Assembly (NCBI RefSeq): GCF_025515305.1
Contig: NZ_JAOPHT010000003.1
Coordinates: 186,001 to 250,000, forward strand
DNA: 64,000 nucleotides
DNA from: Roseicyclus sediminis
GTDB lineage: Bacteria; Pseudomonadota; Alphaproteobacteria; Rhodobacterales; Rhodobacteraceae
Direction of reading: 5' to 3'
A program made the translations under genes and the position numbers. Position 1 is the first letter of the stretch, and every line of letters starts with the position of its first letter. The notes under the pieces are model-generated. The model saw only the letters and a list, made by a program, of their open reading frames with translations, had not been told where the DNA came from and did not search any database. Of the stretch, positions 42,116 through 52,547 are shown piece by piece.

Positions 42116-42724
42116 TTGCGGCGGATCGCGGTCGCTACGGGCGCGGCGCTCGCCGCCGGGCCGGCCTGGGGGCATGCCTTCGAGGCGGGGGCCGACGCCT
42201 ACGGCCAGTTCGTCGAGGGTGTCGCGGTCATCGTGACCTATCCCGGCATCCTGCTTCCGGTGCTGGCGCTGGGCCTTCTCCTCAGCCTCTGGCGCAATGG
42301 CGGCCTGCCACGGGCCTGGCCCGTGTTCCTTGGCGGTCAGGCTGTCGGCATCTTCGCCGCATCTGCCGCCGGGCCCGGGGTGGCGACGGCGTTCATCGGC
42401 CTCGGGGTCGCGACGGCCGCGATCGCGGCGCTGGCGCCGTCCATCCCCGGCGCGCTGGCACTGGTCCTGGCAGGGATCACGGGCCTCGGCGCGCTCGGCG
42501 TCGCGCTCGAGGGGCATGGCCTCTTCGAGCTTCCACTGCTGACCCATGTCGGACTGATCTTCGGCACGAACCTCGCCGCCGCGCTTGCGGCCGGGCTGTC
42601 GCAATACGCGCTCGACCGGGTGCAGGCGGACTGGGTGCGGATCGGCTGGCGGGTGGTCGCGTCCTGGATCGGTGCGATCCTCGTCCTCTACTTCGCCTTC
42701 GAGGTCACGGGCGGCGTCAACTGA
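42116..42724 (+). CDS. Membrane protein of unknown function paired with the HupE-like gene
   Basis: The 202 aa product appears to start with TTG at 42116, 2 nt after the HupE stop. It has a signal-like start ending at Gly-His (residues 18-19) and about five further hydrophobic segments. The first mature residue is His, as in HupE proteins, which hints at a metal-linked role, but no family is recognised. The stop overlaps the end of the convergent gene by 8 bp. Confidence 0.7.
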   Translation: MRRIAVATGAALAAGPAWGHAFEAGADAYGQFVEGVAVIVTYPGILLPVLALGLLLSLWRNGGLPRAWPVFLGGQAVGIFAASAAGPGVATAFIGLGVATAAIAALAPSIPGALALVLAGITGLGALGVALEGHGLFELPLLTHVGLIFGTNLAAALAAGLSQYALDRVQADWVRIGWRVVASWIGAILVLYFAFEVTGGVN

Positions 42725-43238
42725 GGGGCAGCACGGACTCGCAGCTCAGCGGCTGGTCCATGGACTGGGTGGGCAGCGGCGTGTCGGGGTCGATGGAGCT
42801 TTCGCGGATCCAGGTATTGTCGATGCAGACATCCTGCGCCCAGTTGCCGCCGTTGAAGCCGAAGCCGGGATTGCCGCAATCGTCGACCTGCCCGTTGGCG
42901 TTCCACTCCTGGTAGGACTGCTCGAGGAAGAAGCCGCCCATCGGGAAGGCCATGGCGCGGGTATCGAAGAACAGCGTCCAGCTTGTCTCGGTGGTGCGGT
43001 CGCGCATGTTCCAGGACCCGACCGGAAGGCCGTTGTGATAGCCCCAGATGGCGAACTCGCTGATGTCGTCCTGGGTGATGATGCCGGTTCCCAGGAGATC
43101 GCCCGGAAAGCCGATGATCCCCTCCATCGTGAACCCGCCGGCACCGATCCAGCAGAACTGGAACCGCGCGGTATCGGACGGCGCCGCGGCCGTGGCGCTC
43201 ATGGCAATCAGGATGGCGGCGAGGGGTGCTGAACGCAT
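42717..43238 (-). CDS. Secreted protein of unknown function
   Basis: The 173 aa product has a signal peptide (about residues 1-18) and a mature domain rich in Gly, Trp, Phe and Asp, with four Cys. Three of these cluster at about residues 120-165 and could form disulfides. The pattern (FCWIGAGGFTMEGIIGFPG, WNMRD, TLFFDTRAM) suggests an extracellular beta-sandwich, but I cannot name a domain. The ATG has GAGACTGCGCCC upstream without a strong ribosome binding site. Confidence 0.7.
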   Translation of the reverse strand: MRSAPLAAILIAMSATAAAPSDTARFQFCWIGAGGFTMEGIIGFPGDLLGTGIITQDDISEFAIWGYHNGLPVGSWNMRDRTTETSWTLFFDTRAMAFPMGGFFLEQSYQEWNANGQVDDCGNPGFGFNGGNWAQDVCIDNTWIRESSIDPDTPLPTQSMDQPLSCESVLPLS

Positions 43239-43298
43239 GGGCGCAGTCTCGGGGGTTGGGCCGGGCGGGTCAAGGTCGGGAAGGCCGCGCCCCGGCGA

Positions 43299-44573
43299 TC
43301 AGCCGTTCTCGGCCAGCACGGTCCCGGCGAGGTAAAGCGACCCGCAGATCAGGATGCGCGCGCTCGGGGTCTGCCGGACGATATCCCGCACTGCGGCCGC
43401 AACGCTGTCCGCTTCCGTGGCGACCAGCCCGGCGGCGCGCGCGGCTTCGGCGGTGGCGGTCGCGGGCAGCGTGGCGGTCTGACCCGGGATCGACACCGCC
43501 CAGAGCCTTTCGGCGACCGGTGCGAAAGGCGCCATGAAGCCCGCCACGTCCTTGGTGTTCAGCATCCCGCAGACAAGGTGCGTCGGGCGCCGCGGCAGCG
43601 TGCCGAGCAGCGCGGCAATGGCGCGACCCGCATGGGGGTTGTGCCCGCCGTCGAGCCAGAACTCGGCCTCTGGCGCGGCTTCGATCAGGGGGCCCTTGCG
43701 CAGTCTCTGCATCCGAGCGGGCCAGGTGGCTTGTGTCAGCGCGGCTTCGCAGGCCTCCTCGCCCTGTCCAAGGGCACGGAGCGCGGCGAGCGCGATGCCC
43801 GCGTTCTCCACCTGGTGCGCGCCGGGCAGGGCAGGCATCGGCAGGTCCAGAAGTCCGGTTTCGTCCTCGAACACCAGTCGCCCGCGTTCCTCGCGGACGT
43901 GCCATTGCTGACCATGGGCGAGGATGGGTGCGCCCAGGCGCGCGGCGCGGTCCTCGATCACCTCGAGCGCTGCCTCGGCCTGCCGCCCGACGACGACGGG
44001 AACGCCTCGCTTGATGATCCCGGCCTTTTCGGCCGCGATCTGCTGCAGGGTGTCGCCGAGGTATTGCTGATGGTCCATGTCGACCGGCGTGATGACGGTC
44101 AGGCGGGGCGCCTCGATCACGTTCGTCGCATCGAGGCGTCCGCCGAGGCCCACCTCCAGCAGCGTATAGTCCGCCGGCGTTTCCGCGAAGGCCACGAAGG
44201 CCGCCGCGGTCGTGATCTCGAAATACGTGATCGGATCGGGGCCGTTGGCCACGAGACAACGGTCGAGAATGTCCGAAAGCGCATCTTCCCCGATAAGCTC
44301 CCCGGCGAGCCTTATGCGTTCGTGGAACCGCACGAGATGGGGCGAGGTATAGGCGTGGACCCTGTGGCCCGAACCCTCCAGCCCCGCGCGGATCATCGCG
44401 AGCGTGGACCCCTTGCCGTTCGTGCCGGCGATATGGACGACCGGTGGCAGGCGTCTCTCGGGATGATCGAGCGCGCCGAGGATGCGCCACATGCGATCCA
44501 GCGTCAGGTCGATGATCTTGGGATGAAGCGACATCATCCTCTCGAGGAGGAGGTCGGAGGACGGACCGCTCAA
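43299..44573 (-). CDS. folC: FolC, dihydrofolate/folylpolyglutamate synthase
   Basis: FolC adds glutamate to dihydropteroate and to tetrahydrofolate. The 424 aa product has the P-loop HIAGTNGKGST near residues 48-57, the YTSPHLVRFHERI segment and the Mur-ligase-type C-terminal domain (LDGGHNPHAGR). The start is probably TTG at 44573: the residues between it and the ATGs at 44537/44534 (SDLLLERMMSLHPKIID) continue the family pattern. It lies 36 nt after accD, a common alphaproteobacterial pair. Confidence 0.94.
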   Translation of the reverse strand: MSGPSSDLLLERMMSLHPKIIDLTLDRMWRILGALDHPERRLPPVVHIAGTNGKGSTLAMIRAGLEGSGHRVHAYTSPHLVRFHERIRLAGELIGEDALSDILDRCLVANGPDPITYFEITTAAAFVAFAETPADYTLLEVGLGGRLDATNVIEAPRLTVITPVDMDHQQYLGDTLQQIAAEKAGIIKRGVPVVVGRQAEAALEVIEDRAARLGAPILAHGQQWHVREERGRLVFEDETGLLDLPMPALPGAHQVENAGIALAALRALGQGEEACEAALTQATWPARMQRLRKGPLIEAAPEAEFWLDGGHNPHAGRAIAALLGTLPRRPTHLVCGMLNTKDVAGFMAPFAPVAERLWAVSIPGQTATLPATATAEAARAAGLVATEADSVAAAVRDIVRQTPSARILICGSLYLAGTVLAENG

Positions 44574-44609
44574 GATGCTCTCATGCTTTTGGGGGGCTGG
44601 ACGGTCGGA

Positions 44610-45524
44610 TCAGGGCGTCGTCGCAGGGGCGTCGCCCCCTGCGGCGGGTGCCGGCAGATCGCCCGCGACCGCGGGTGTCAGGCCGAGAAGCATTCGCGTG
44701 ATGCGGATCAACTCGTCCCGCAACTCGGCGCGCGGCGTCACGCGGTCGAGCATCCCGTGGTCCAGCAGGTACTCGGCGCGCTGGAACCCTTCGGGCAGCT
44801 TCTCGCGGATCGTCTGCTCGATCACGCGGGGGCCCGCAAAGCAGATGAGCGCGTTCGGTTCCGCGATCTGGACATCGCCCAGCATCGCATAGGAGGCCGT
44901 GACGCCGCCCGTCGTCGGATGCGTCAGCACCACGATATAGGGCAGCCCCGCCTCGCGCAGCATCTGCACCGCGACAGTGGTGCGCGGCATCTGCATAAGC
45001 GACAGGATGCCTTCCTGCATCCGTGCGCCGCCGGCCGCCGAAAACAGGATCAGCGGGCGCTTGAGCGCGACGGCACGCTGGGCGGCGGCGATGATGGCGT
45101 TGCCGACATACATCCCCATGGACCCGCCCATGAACGAGAAATCCTGCGCGGCGGCCACGATCGGAGTGCGACCCATCTCGCCCTCGGCGACCAGCATCGC
45201 CTCGGCCTCGCCGGTCGCCTTCTGCGCCGCGCGCAGCCGGTCGGGGTACTTCTTCTGGTCGCGGAAGCGCAGCGGATCGTCCACCGGCGCGGGAACGTCG
45301 ACCTCGTTGAAGATGCCGCCGTCGAACAGCGCCTCGAAGCGCTGGCGCGGGCTGATGGCCATGTGGTGGCCGCAGCTCGTGCAGACGTTCAGGGCTTCGG
45401 TCAGCTCGCGGTGGAACAGCATCGTCCCGCAGGCGTCGCATTTCGTCCAGAGGTTCTCGGGCATCTCGCGGCGCGAGAAGATCGAGTTGATGCGGGGACG
45501 GACGTAGTTGGTGATCCAGTTCAT
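44610..45524 (-). CDS. accD: AccD, acetyl-CoA carboxylase carboxyltransferase beta subunit
   Basis: AccD with AccA transfers the carboxyl group to acetyl-CoA, giving malonyl-CoA for fatty acid synthesis. The 304 aa product has the N-terminal zinc ribbon Cys29-x2-Cys32 and Cys48-x2-Cys51, then the crotonase-type carboxyltransferase domain. GGSMGMYVG and GGARMQEG form parts of the acyl-CoA site. The C-terminal Pro/Ala-rich tail is normal. folC follows. Confidence 0.95.
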   Translation of the reverse strand: MNWITNYVRPRINSIFSRREMPENLWTKCDACGTMLFHRELTEALNVCTSCGHHMAISPRQRFEALFDGGIFNEVDVPAPVDDPLRFRDQKKYPDRLRAAQKATGEAEAMLVAEGEMGRTPIVAAAQDFSFMGGSMGMYVGNAIIAAAQRAVALKRPLILFSAAGGARMQEGILSLMQMPRTTVAVQMLREAGLPYIVVLTHPTTGGVTASYAMLGDVQIAEPNALICFAGPRVIEQTIREKLPEGFQRAEYLLDHGMLDRVTPRAELRDELIRITRMLLGLTPAVAGDLPAPAAGGDAPATTP

Positions 45525-45605
45525 GCGGTGCTTTCGGGCGCTCGATCCGGCAAGGCGATGTCCGGCCCGAGATAGGCCGCGTGGGGGTGAAATGCAATCG
45601 CGGGC

Positions 45606-46496
45606 TCAGATGGCCTTGCGGCGGAGGATCAGCCGGATCAGCGCCCAGAGCGCCACGGTCATCGCGATGTCGAGGTAGAACAGCGGCCTGATGTCCAGCG
45701 AGGCGGGCGAAACCGGTGTGACATAGAGCGCAAGTCCCGAGAGCGGCCCGTTCGTCGCGACCAGCAGGATCGCCAGGGCATTGTTCACGAAGTGCAACGC
45801 CCAGGCCGCGCCGATATTGCCGGTGACGGCGGTAAGATCGGCGGCGAGGATCGCGAAGACAAAGACCGCGCCCATCATCAGCCAGGTGTTCTGTCCCATG
45901 ATCTCGGGCTGGTAGTGCAGGGAGGCGAAGACCAGCGAGGGCAGGACCATCCATATCACGGGCGAGGCGAAGCGCGCGGCCAGTTGCTGTTGCAGGTAGC
46001 CGCGGAACAGGACCTCCTCGGCGCCGGTCTGGATCAGGACACCCACGAGCGCGAGCGGCAGGAAGCTTGCCCAGAGGCCGATCTCCAGGTTCGCAAGCGG
46101 CGTGGCGCCCGGCAACGGCACGATGGCGAAGACTGCGTAGACTGCGACGCTGACCGCGAAGGTGATCCCGAAATGGCGCGCCATCTGCGGAAACGGTCCG
46201 AAGAGACTGCCGACCGGGCGGCGATGGAACAGCTTGACCGCGGCCATCGGGCCAAGCGCCATTCCGACGAAGGTGGCCAGGAGAAGCAGCGTCCCGGTCG
46301 GCCCCGCGCCGCCCGCCATTTCCTCCATCCAGCGCTGGGCGCCGTCGGCCCCGCTCCAGGCGAGGACCAGCAGGAAGACGGCGGCGACACCGGCCGCGTA
46401 GACAACGGCGCACAGCAGCAGACCCGCCATGAGCCGCCACAGCTGGGGACACAAGCGCGCTGGCGCCACGAAGGGCGCGTGTTCGGAATACTGCAT
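45606..46496 (-). CDS. CPBP-family intramembrane metalloprotease
   Basis: The 296 aa product is hydrophobic with about eight membrane segments. The CPBP (CAAX/ABI) motifs are present: GAEEVLFRGYLQ with the Glu-Glu pair, FASLHY, and a late HFVNNALA. Members process prenylated proteins or are linked to bacteriocin tolerance. The substrate here is unknown. The ATG at 46496 begins the first conserved residues. Confidence 0.87.
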   Translation of the reverse strand: MQYSEHAPFVAPARLCPQLWRLMAGLLLCAVVYAAGVAAVFLLVLAWSGADGAQRWMEEMAGGAGPTGTLLLLATFVGMALGPMAAVKLFHRRPVGSLFGPFPQMARHFGITFAVSVAVYAVFAIVPLPGATPLANLEIGLWASFLPLALVGVLIQTGAEEVLFRGYLQQQLAARFASPVIWMVLPSLVFASLHYQPEIMGQNTWLMMGAVFVFAILAADLTAVTGNIGAAWALHFVNNALAILLVATNGPLSGLALYVTPVSPASLDIRPLFYLDIAMTVALWALIRLILRRKAI

Positions 46497-46687
46497 CGTG
46501 CCTGCCTGCTCGATTTTTTGTTTTGCGGGAGTGTAGCGGGGTTTGCCCCATGCGTCCATCGTGACGCGGGGGTCTCGCCGCTTGTCTCGGACCCGACCGC
46601 CGTCTATTCCGGATGGCGACGAGACGGCGCGCCACGCTGGCGTGCGCGCCGGGACCGGAATTGACCCGACAGGAAGGGAGAGACGAG

Positions 46688-48421
46688 ATGCTGAAGGGCA
46701 AGGTGGACAAGTCGAAGCTGCCCAGCCGACACGTGACCGAGGGGCCCGCACGCGCGCCGCACCGGTCGTATTTCTACGCCATGGGTCTCTCCGACGAGGA
46801 AATCCATCAGCCCTTCGTGGGCGTGGCCACCTGCTGGAACGAGGCGGCGCCCTGCAACATCGCGCTCAGCCGTCAGGCGCAATCGGTGAAGATGGGCGTC
46901 AAGCACGCCAACGGCACGCCGCGCGAGTTCACCACCATCACCGTGACCGACGGGATCGCCATGGGCCACGAGGGGATGCGGTCCTCGCTCGCCTCGCGCG
47001 ACGCCATCGCCGATACGGTCGAGTTGACCATGCGCGGCCATTGCTACGACGCGATCGTCGGCCTTGCAGGCTGTGACAAGTCCCTGCCGGGGATGATGAT
47101 GGCCATGGTCCGGCTGAACGTCCCGTCGGTCTTCATCTACGGCGGTTCGATCCTCCCCGGCCGGCTCGAGGGGCGCGACATCACCGTGCAGGACGTGTTC
47201 GAAGCGGTCGGCCAGCACCAGGCCGGCAACCTGTCGGACGAGGCTCTCGCCGTGATCGAGCGCGTGGCCTGCCCCTCCGCGGGCGCCTGCGGCGGGCAGT
47301 TCACCGCCAACACGATGGCCTGCGTCAGCGAGGCGATCGGCCTTGCGCTGCCGAACTCCTCGGGTGCGCCCGCGCCCTACGAGAGCCGCGACCAGTACGG
47401 CGTCGCCTCGGGCGAGGCGGTGATGGCCCTTCTGGAAAAAGGCATCCGCGCCCGCGACGTGGTCACGCGCAAGTCGCTTGAAAACGCCGCGCGCGTCGTG
47501 GCCTGCACCGGCGGGTCGACGAATGCGGGTCTGCACCTGCCGGCCATCGCGCACGAGGCGGGGATCGAGTTCGACCTCTTCGACGTCTGCGACATCTTCC
47601 ACGACACGCCCTACTTCGTCGACATGAAGCCGGGCGGCCAGTTCGTCGCCAAGGACCTCTACGAGGCAGGCGGCGTGCCCGTGGTGATGAAGGAGCTGCG
47701 CAAGATCGGTCTCGTCCACGAGGACTGCATGACCGCGACGGGCCGCACCATGGGCGAGGAGCTGGACCTGATCGAGCGCGAGGCCGATGGCCGCGTGATC
47801 TACCCGGCCGCGAAGCCCATCACCGAAACCGGCGGCGTCGTCGGCCTGAAAGGCAACCTCGCACCCGACGGGGCCATCGTGAAGGTCGCGGGCATCGCGC
47901 CCGAGAACCAGGTCTTCACCGGTCCGGCGCGTGTCTTCGAATGCGAGGAGGACGCCTTCGAGGCGGTCAAGAACCGGGCCTACGAGGAAGGCGAAGTCAT
48001 CGTCATCCGCAACGAGGGGCCGAAGGGCGGCCCGGGAATGCGCGAGATGCTGGCGACGACCTCGGCGCTGTCGGGTCAGGGCATGGGCAAGAAGGTCGCG
48101 CTCATCACCGACGGCCGTTTCTCGGGTGCGACGCGCGGCTTCTGCGTGGGCCATGTCGGCCCCGAGGCGGCGGTCGGCGGTCCCATCGGCCTTCTGAAGG
48201 ATGGCGACATGATCACCATCGACGCCATCAAGGGCGAACTGTCCGTCGCGCTGTCCGATGCTGAGCTCGAAGCCCGCAAGGCCGACTGGAAAGGTCCGCG
48301 CGACACGATCTACGCCACTGGTGCGCTCTGGAAATATGCCCAGCTCGTGGGGGATGCGCGTTACGGCGCGGTGACCCATCCGGGCGGGAGTGCCGAGAAG
48401 CATGTCTACGCGGATATCTGA
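46688..48421 (+). CDS. ilvD: IlvD, dihydroxy-acid dehydratase
   Basis: IlvD dehydrates 2,3-dihydroxy acids to 2-oxo acids in valine, isoleucine and leucine synthesis. The 577 aa product has [23 protein letters not shown] and [16 protein letters not shown], which contain the Cys residues of the iron-sulfur cluster, and the C-terminal [18 protein letters not shown] precedes the ATG. The end overlaps the start of a lipoprotein gene by 20 nt. ilvA lies 4 kb downstream on the same strand. Confidence 0.96.
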   Translation: MLKGKVDKSKLPSRHVTEGPARAPHRSYFYAMGLSDEEIHQPFVGVATCWNEAAPCNIALSRQAQSVKMGVKHANGTPREFTTITVTDGIAMGHEGMRSSLASRDAIADTVELTMRGHCYDAIVGLAGCDKSLPGMMMAMVRLNVPSVFIYGGSILPGRLEGRDITVQDVFEAVGQHQAGNLSDEALAVIERVACPSAGACGGQFTANTMACVSEAIGLALPNSSGAPAPYESRDQYGVASGEAVMALLEKGIRARDVVTRKSLENAARVVACTGGSTNAGLHLPAIAHEAGIEFDLFDVCDIFHDTPYFVDMKPGGQFVAKDLYEAGGVPVVMKELRKIGLVHEDCMTATGRTMGEELDLIEREADGRVIYPAAKPITETGGVVGLKGNLAPDGAIVKVAGIAPENQVFTGPARVFECEEDAFEAVKNRAYEEGEVIVIRNEGPKGGPGMREMLATTSALSGQGMGKKVALITDGRFSGATRGFCVGHVGPEAAVGGPIGLLKDGDMITIDAIKGELSVALSDAELEARKADWKGPRDTIYATGALWKYAQLVGDARYGAVTHPGGSAEKHVYADI

Positions 48422-49136
48422 CGGTCTTCGCATCGGCGCGGCGCTCGCCCTGCTTTCGCTTCTGCCGGGTTGCATCGGCGGAGGCGGGGGCACGGGCGGC
48501 GCGCCGGCCGAGGCCGTCGTGACCTCGGACCTCGTCGTCATCGCCGGTCCGCCCGGCTTCTGCGTCGACGAGAGCGCCACGCGCGCGGACGGGGACACGG
48601 CCTTCGTCCTTCTGGGCAATTGCGCCGCGATCTCCAATTCGCGGCGCGCCGCGCAACCGGCGGTTCCGGTGGTTCTGACCGCTGCCATCTCGGATGCCTC
48701 GGACGAGGGCTCGATCTCGGAAAGCCTCTCGGACCTCGACGCCTACTTCCGCTCGGAGGAGGGGCTTGCCCTGCTGAGCCGGACGCAGGACGCGGGCACG
48801 GTCACGGTCCTTGAAACGGCAACCGAGGGCGACGTCTTCCTGCTGCACGCAAGCGATACGAGCGGTGGCGCGGTCGAGGGGGTCGGCGACGATTACTGGC
48901 GCGCGTATTTCGACATCGATCGCCGGATCGCGACCCTGTCGGTGCTGGCGCTGGAGGATCGCGGCGTGTCGCGCGAGGACAGCCTCTCGGCACTGCGCCA
49001 GTTCGCGCGCACGGTCATGGCGGCCAATGCCGCCACGCCCGAGGCTGTTGCAGGCATGCCCGCCCAGACCGCCGAGGCGCCGCCCCCGCAAGGCGGACTC
49101 TTTAACGTCGGACTCTTTCGTCGGATATTCGATTAA
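48402..49136 (+). CDS. Lipoprotein of unknown function, overlapping ilvD
   Basis: The 244 aa product has a lipoprotein signal with lipobox LPGC near residue 24 and a Gly-rich linker after it. The mature part has two Cys (about residues 54 and 73) and a helical C-terminal half (residues 190-225) with [15 protein letters not shown]. No domain is recognised. The ATG at 48402 has GAGAAG upstream and lies inside ilvD, so it is probably co-translated, but the functional tie to branched-chain amino acid synthesis is doubtful. Confidence 0.75.
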   Translation: MSTRISDGLRIGAALALLSLLPGCIGGGGGTGGAPAEAVVTSDLVVIAGPPGFCVDESATRADGDTAFVLLGNCAAISNSRRAAQPAVPVVLTAAISDASDEGSISESLSDLDAYFRSEEGLALLSRTQDAGTVTVLETATEGDVFLLHASDTSGGAVEGVGDDYWRAYFDIDRRIATLSVLALEDRGVSREDSLSALRQFARTVMAANAATPEAVAGMPAQTAEAPPPQGGLFNVGLFRRIFD

Positions 49137-49200
49137 CGCTCGCCCGTTATCATGGGTGGGCGATTGAAGGACAGCGCAGCCGCCCGGGGAGGTCGGGACG

Positions 49201-49974
49201 ATGGGACAGCACATGCCGGGGCTGATCGAACGGCTCGGCATCGGACAGAGTCTTAGGCGCTGGAAACGCGCGCTGCAGGGGGCGGACGCGTTGCCTGCCA
49301 CCGAACTGCGCGAAATGGAGCGCGAAATGCGTGCGATGCGGGCGCGGCTCGACACGCTCGGCGCCGAGGCCAGGAAGGCGCTGTTGCGCAGGGCCGGCGT
49401 GCCGCATCCTCCCAACGGCGACGCCGATTGCGACTGGATCGAGCGGCCCGCGCCATGGGATTGTGCGATGCATCCGCGCGGCTTCGTGAACCTGGAGTCA
49501 CCCACACCCCTTCCGGGCGGCATAACGCTATACCACGACGCCACGCGCTCCGATCTGAGCTTGAGGCAGGACAAGGCGCCCGTGGCGATGGGGAACGCGC
49601 GCTTCGGTCTCGTGCTGGAGGTCTACCGCTTCGACGGGAGCTTCGTGTCGCTTGTCCACGACCTGCCCGATGCGGCGATCGCGGGACTGACCCTGAACCA
49701 CTACATCGCGGTCGACATCGCAGCCGAGAGAGAGCATCCCGTGGAGGTCTACGTGCGCCTCAACGTGCAGCACGGGCCGAACGTTGAGCAGATGGTCCGC
49801 CAGGTGGATTTCCAGGCCGACCGCGGCAGGGCGGAGTTCGACCTCGCCTACACCAAGATCAACGAACGCCGGATCGAGAAGGCGTGGCTCGACATCATCA
49901 TCGAGGGCCCCGAGATGACGCGCATCGCGCTCTGGGATGTCGTGGTCATGCGTGCGCCGCGCGCGGATATCTGA
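49201..49974 (+). CDS. Unknown protein, possibly DUF6478-like
   Basis: The 257 aa product has an N-terminal amphipathic helical stretch (about residues 30-62, Arg/Glu/Leu-rich, possible coiled coil). A beta-rich domain of alternating hydrophobic strands follows (GLVLEVYRFDGSFVSLVHDLP, residues 137-157, and a late LDIIIEGPEMTRIALWDVVVM). No signal peptide is seen. It resembles a family restricted to Rhodobacterales that I recall as DUF6478, but the number is from memory. The next gene follows after 16 nt. Confidence 0.8.
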   Translation: MGQHMPGLIERLGIGQSLRRWKRALQGADALPATELREMEREMRAMRARLDTLGAEARKALLRRAGVPHPPNGDADCDWIERPAPWDCAMHPRGFVNLESPTPLPGGITLYHDATRSDLSLRQDKAPVAMGNARFGLVLEVYRFDGSFVSLVHDLPDAAIAGLTLNHYIAVDIAAEREHPVEVYVRLNVQHGPNVEQMVRQVDFQADRGRAEFDLAYTKINERRIEKAWLDIIIEGPEMTRIALWDVVVMRAPRADI

Positions 49975-49990
49975 GCGGATTGGGGGACGG

Positions 49991-50362
49991 ATGTCGGAGG
50001 AAACGCTGGTCAGGCTGACGCTCAGGGAAGGGCGCTACGAGGGGGAACTGACCGCCGCGCACGATACCGGCATCGAGGCGGTGCACGAAGGCCGCGTGGT
50101 CGCGGCTGCGCGGCTGGTCCGGGAAAGGGGCGAGGACGCGCCCGTGCGCGTCAGCCTCGATTTGCCGGCCGAGGTCCTGTCGGACGGCGTGCAGGTGGTT
50201 GCCCTGCGCTCCACGGTGACGGGATCGGTCCTGGACCGCGTGACCTTCCTCGCCGGCGACGCGCTGGAGGAGGATCTGCGCGCCGAGATCGCGCTGTTGC
50301 GCGACGAGCTGGAGATGCTGAAGACCGCGTTCCGGCGTCATGTCAGCGCGCAGGAGCGCTGA
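49991..50362 (+). CDS. Small unknown protein with C-terminal coiled coil
   Basis: The 123 aa product has beta-strand-like repeats in residues 1-88 and a C-terminal helix with heptad-like Leu/Glu spacing (about residues 92-115, LRAEIALLRDELEMLKTAF), a probable coiled coil. No domain is recognised. It is 16 nt downstream of the 257 aa gene, with GGGGGACGG before the ATG, so the two probably act together. It converges on argG. Confidence 0.75.
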   Translation: MSEETLVRLTLREGRYEGELTAAHDTGIEAVHEGRVVAAARLVRERGEDAPVRVSLDLPAEVLSDGVQVVALRSTVTGSVLDRVTFLAGDALEEDLRAEIALLRDELEMLKTAFRRHVSAQER

Positions 50363-50414
50363 GCGAGGCAGAGCAATCGCGAGTTCGAGGTAACCCGCGA
50401 TCACCGGTTCGCGC

Positions 50415-51632
50415 TTAGGACAGGCGCCGCTTTCTCGCCGCGAGCAGCTTCAGCCGGAGCGCGTTCAGCTGGATGAACCCCTGCGCGTCCTTCTGGTCGT
50501 AGGCGCCCGCATCCTCTTCGAAGGTCACGTGTGCCTCGGAATAGAGGCTGTGATCCGACCAGCGCGCGACGGTGCGGGCGGAACCCTTGTAGAGTTTCAC
50601 CCGCACGGTGCCCGTCACATGCTCCTGGCTCTTGTCGATAAGGGCCTGCAGCATCTCGCGCTCGGGGGAGAACCAGAAGCCGTTGTAGATCAGCTCGGCG
50701 TAGCGCGGCATGATCGAGTCCTTCAGGTGCCCCGCGCCGCTGTCGAGCGTGATCTGCTCGATGCCGCGATGCGCCTCCAGAAGGATGGTGCCGCCGGGCG
50801 TCTCGTAGATGCCGCGGGACTTCATTCCGACGAAACGGTTCTCCACCAGGTCGAGACGGCCGACGCCATGCTTGCCGCCCAGTTCGTTCAGCTTCGTGAG
50901 GATCGTCGCGGGGCTCATCGCCACGCCGTCGATCGCCACCGCGTCACCCTTCTCGAAGGTGATCTCGACCATCTCGGGGGTGTCTGGCGCATCCTCGGGG
51001 TGGACCGTGCGCTGATAGACGTAGTCCGGCGCCTCCTGACCCGGGTCCTCCAGGACCTTGCCCTCGGACGAGGTGTGCAGAAGGTTCGCGTCCACGCTGA
51101 ACGGCGCCTCGCCACGCTTGTCCTTGGCGATCGGGATCTGGTTCTTCTCGGCGAAATCCAGAAGCTTCGTGCGGCTCGTCAGGTCCCAAAGCCGCCAGGG
51201 CGCGATAACCTTGATATCGGGGTTCAGCGCATAGGCCGACAGCTCGAAACGCACCTGGTCGTTGCCCTTGCCGGTCGCGCCGTGGCTGACGGCATCGGCG
51301 CCGGTCTGGGCGGCGATCTCCACCAGACGCTTGGAAATCAGCGGCCGCGCGATGGACGTGCCGAGCAGGTAGAGCCCTTCGTAGAGCGCGTTGGCACGGA
51401 ACATCGGGAAGACGAAGTCGCGCACGAATTCCTCGCGCAGGTCCTCGATGTAGATCTCCTTGACGCCCAGAAGCTCGGCCTTCTGGCGCGCGGGCTCAAG
51501 CTCCTCGCCCTGACCGAGGTCGGCGGTGAAGGTCACCACTTCGCAGCCGTACTCCGTCTGCAGCCATTTCAGGATGATCGAGGTGTCGAGGCCCCCGGAA
51601 TAGGCGAGGACGACTTTCTTGGGCGCGGACAT
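50415..51632 (-). CDS. argG: ArgG, argininosuccinate synthase
   Basis: ArgG joins citrulline and aspartate with ATP, giving argininosuccinate in arginine synthesis. The 405 aa product starts with the N-type PP-loop [10 protein letters not shown] (residues 9-18) and contains [15 protein letters not shown] and [11 protein letters not shown] near the C terminus. It is transcribed alone, and no operator could be assigned. The start at 51632 gives the conserved N terminus; upstream in-frame residues are not conserved in style. Confidence 0.96.
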   Translation of the reverse strand: MSAPKKVVLAYSGGLDTSIILKWLQTEYGCEVVTFTADLGQGEELEPARQKAELLGVKEIYIEDLREEFVRDFVFPMFRANALYEGLYLLGTSIARPLISKRLVEIAAQTGADAVSHGATGKGNDQVRFELSAYALNPDIKVIAPWRLWDLTSRTKLLDFAEKNQIPIAKDKRGEAPFSVDANLLHTSSEGKVLEDPGQEAPDYVYQRTVHPEDAPDTPEMVEITFEKGDAVAIDGVAMSPATILTKLNELGGKHGVGRLDLVENRFVGMKSRGIYETPGGTILLEAHRGIEQITLDSGAGHLKDSIMPRYAELIYNGFWFSPEREMLQALIDKSQEHVTGTVRVKLYKGSARTVARWSDHSLYSEAHVTFEEDAGAYDQKDAQGFIQLNALRLKLLAARKRRLS

Positions 51633-51710
51633 GCGTATTCCCCGGAATTGCGTTGACCGCCGGGGCGATACCGGGTTTTCAGGTGCGGGGCAAGGCACGC
51701 GGAGGGTGCG

Positions 51711-52508
51711 ATGGACTACGGATATCAGTTGCTGCGTCATGTCCTGCAGCAGGTTTTCGGCAATCTGAGGGAGGCAGCGCAGTTGACGCTGTTCCTCTTC
51801 CTGGCGCCCTTCATCGGGTTCGTTCTTCTTGGCTTCGGGGCGATGACCGGCGGGGCCATGCCGGATGCCGGTGCAGCCGGGGGCGCCGTCCTCGGTGCGC
51901 TCGTGCTGCTGGTCTTTGCAATTATCGCCTATTGCTGGGCGGCCGTGGGCTGGCACCGCTACGTCCTTCTGGAGGAAACCGCGAACGGGATCGTGCCGGC
52001 ATGGCGCCGGGATCGCGTGATCTCCTATCTCGGGCGGGCCTTCGTCGTCGGCATCGTCGTGTTTCTCGCCGCCATGGGTGGCGGTCTCGTGATCGCGCTC
52101 GCCGTGATGATCACCGGATCCGCCGGAATCGCGATCCTGCTCGGGATCGGCCTCGTCCTAGGCGCGTCCTGGGTGGCGACCCGGATCGGCCTCGTGCTGC
52201 CGGCGGCCGCGCTGGGCGAGCGCATGACGCTATCGGAAAGCTGGGCGGCGACCCGGCCCGTCTCCAGCCAGATCCTTCTGCCGCTCGTGGTGATCGCGCT
52301 GGCCGTCGCGATCATCGGCCAGATCCTGGTCCTGATCTTCGGTCAGACCGTGACGGTCGAAGGCTTCGGTGTTCCGCAGGAACAGGTGGTGCTGTCCATT
52401 CCTGGCCAGATCCTGAACGGTATCGTCTCGTGGCTGCAGATCCTCGTGAACCTCGCGCTCATGACCACGCTCTACGGCAACCTGATCCAGGGCCGGCAAC
52501 TCAACTGA
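51711..52508 (+). CDS. Multi-spanning membrane protein of unknown function
   Basis: The 265 aa product has about six hydrophobic segments (residues 25-47, 55-78, 108-130, 133-155, 187-212 and 235-255) separated by a short polar region with WHRYVLLEE. The layout resembles the broad group of glycerophosphoryl/YciC-like membrane proteins, but no function can be given. GGAGGGTG precedes the ATG. ilvA follows after 39 nt. Confidence 0.75.
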   Translation: MDYGYQLLRHVLQQVFGNLREAAQLTLFLFLAPFIGFVLLGFGAMTGGAMPDAGAAGGAVLGALVLLVFAIIAYCWAAVGWHRYVLLEETANGIVPAWRRDRVISYLGRAFVVGIVVFLAAMGGGLVIALAVMITGSAGIAILLGIGLVLGASWVATRIGLVLPAAALGERMTLSESWAATRPVSSQILLPLVVIALAVAIIGQILVLIFGQTVTVEGFGVPQEQVVLSIPGQILNGIVSWLQILVNLALMTTLYGNLIQGRQLN

Positions 52509-52547
52509 CGTCTGGACAGGCGCGCGGGCATGGGGCAGGGCGGTGCG

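Noticed and set aside
46604-48688. 694-codon open frame antisense to ilvD
   Set aside because: It lies wholly opposite ilvD and is rich in Arg, His and Gly without any domain.
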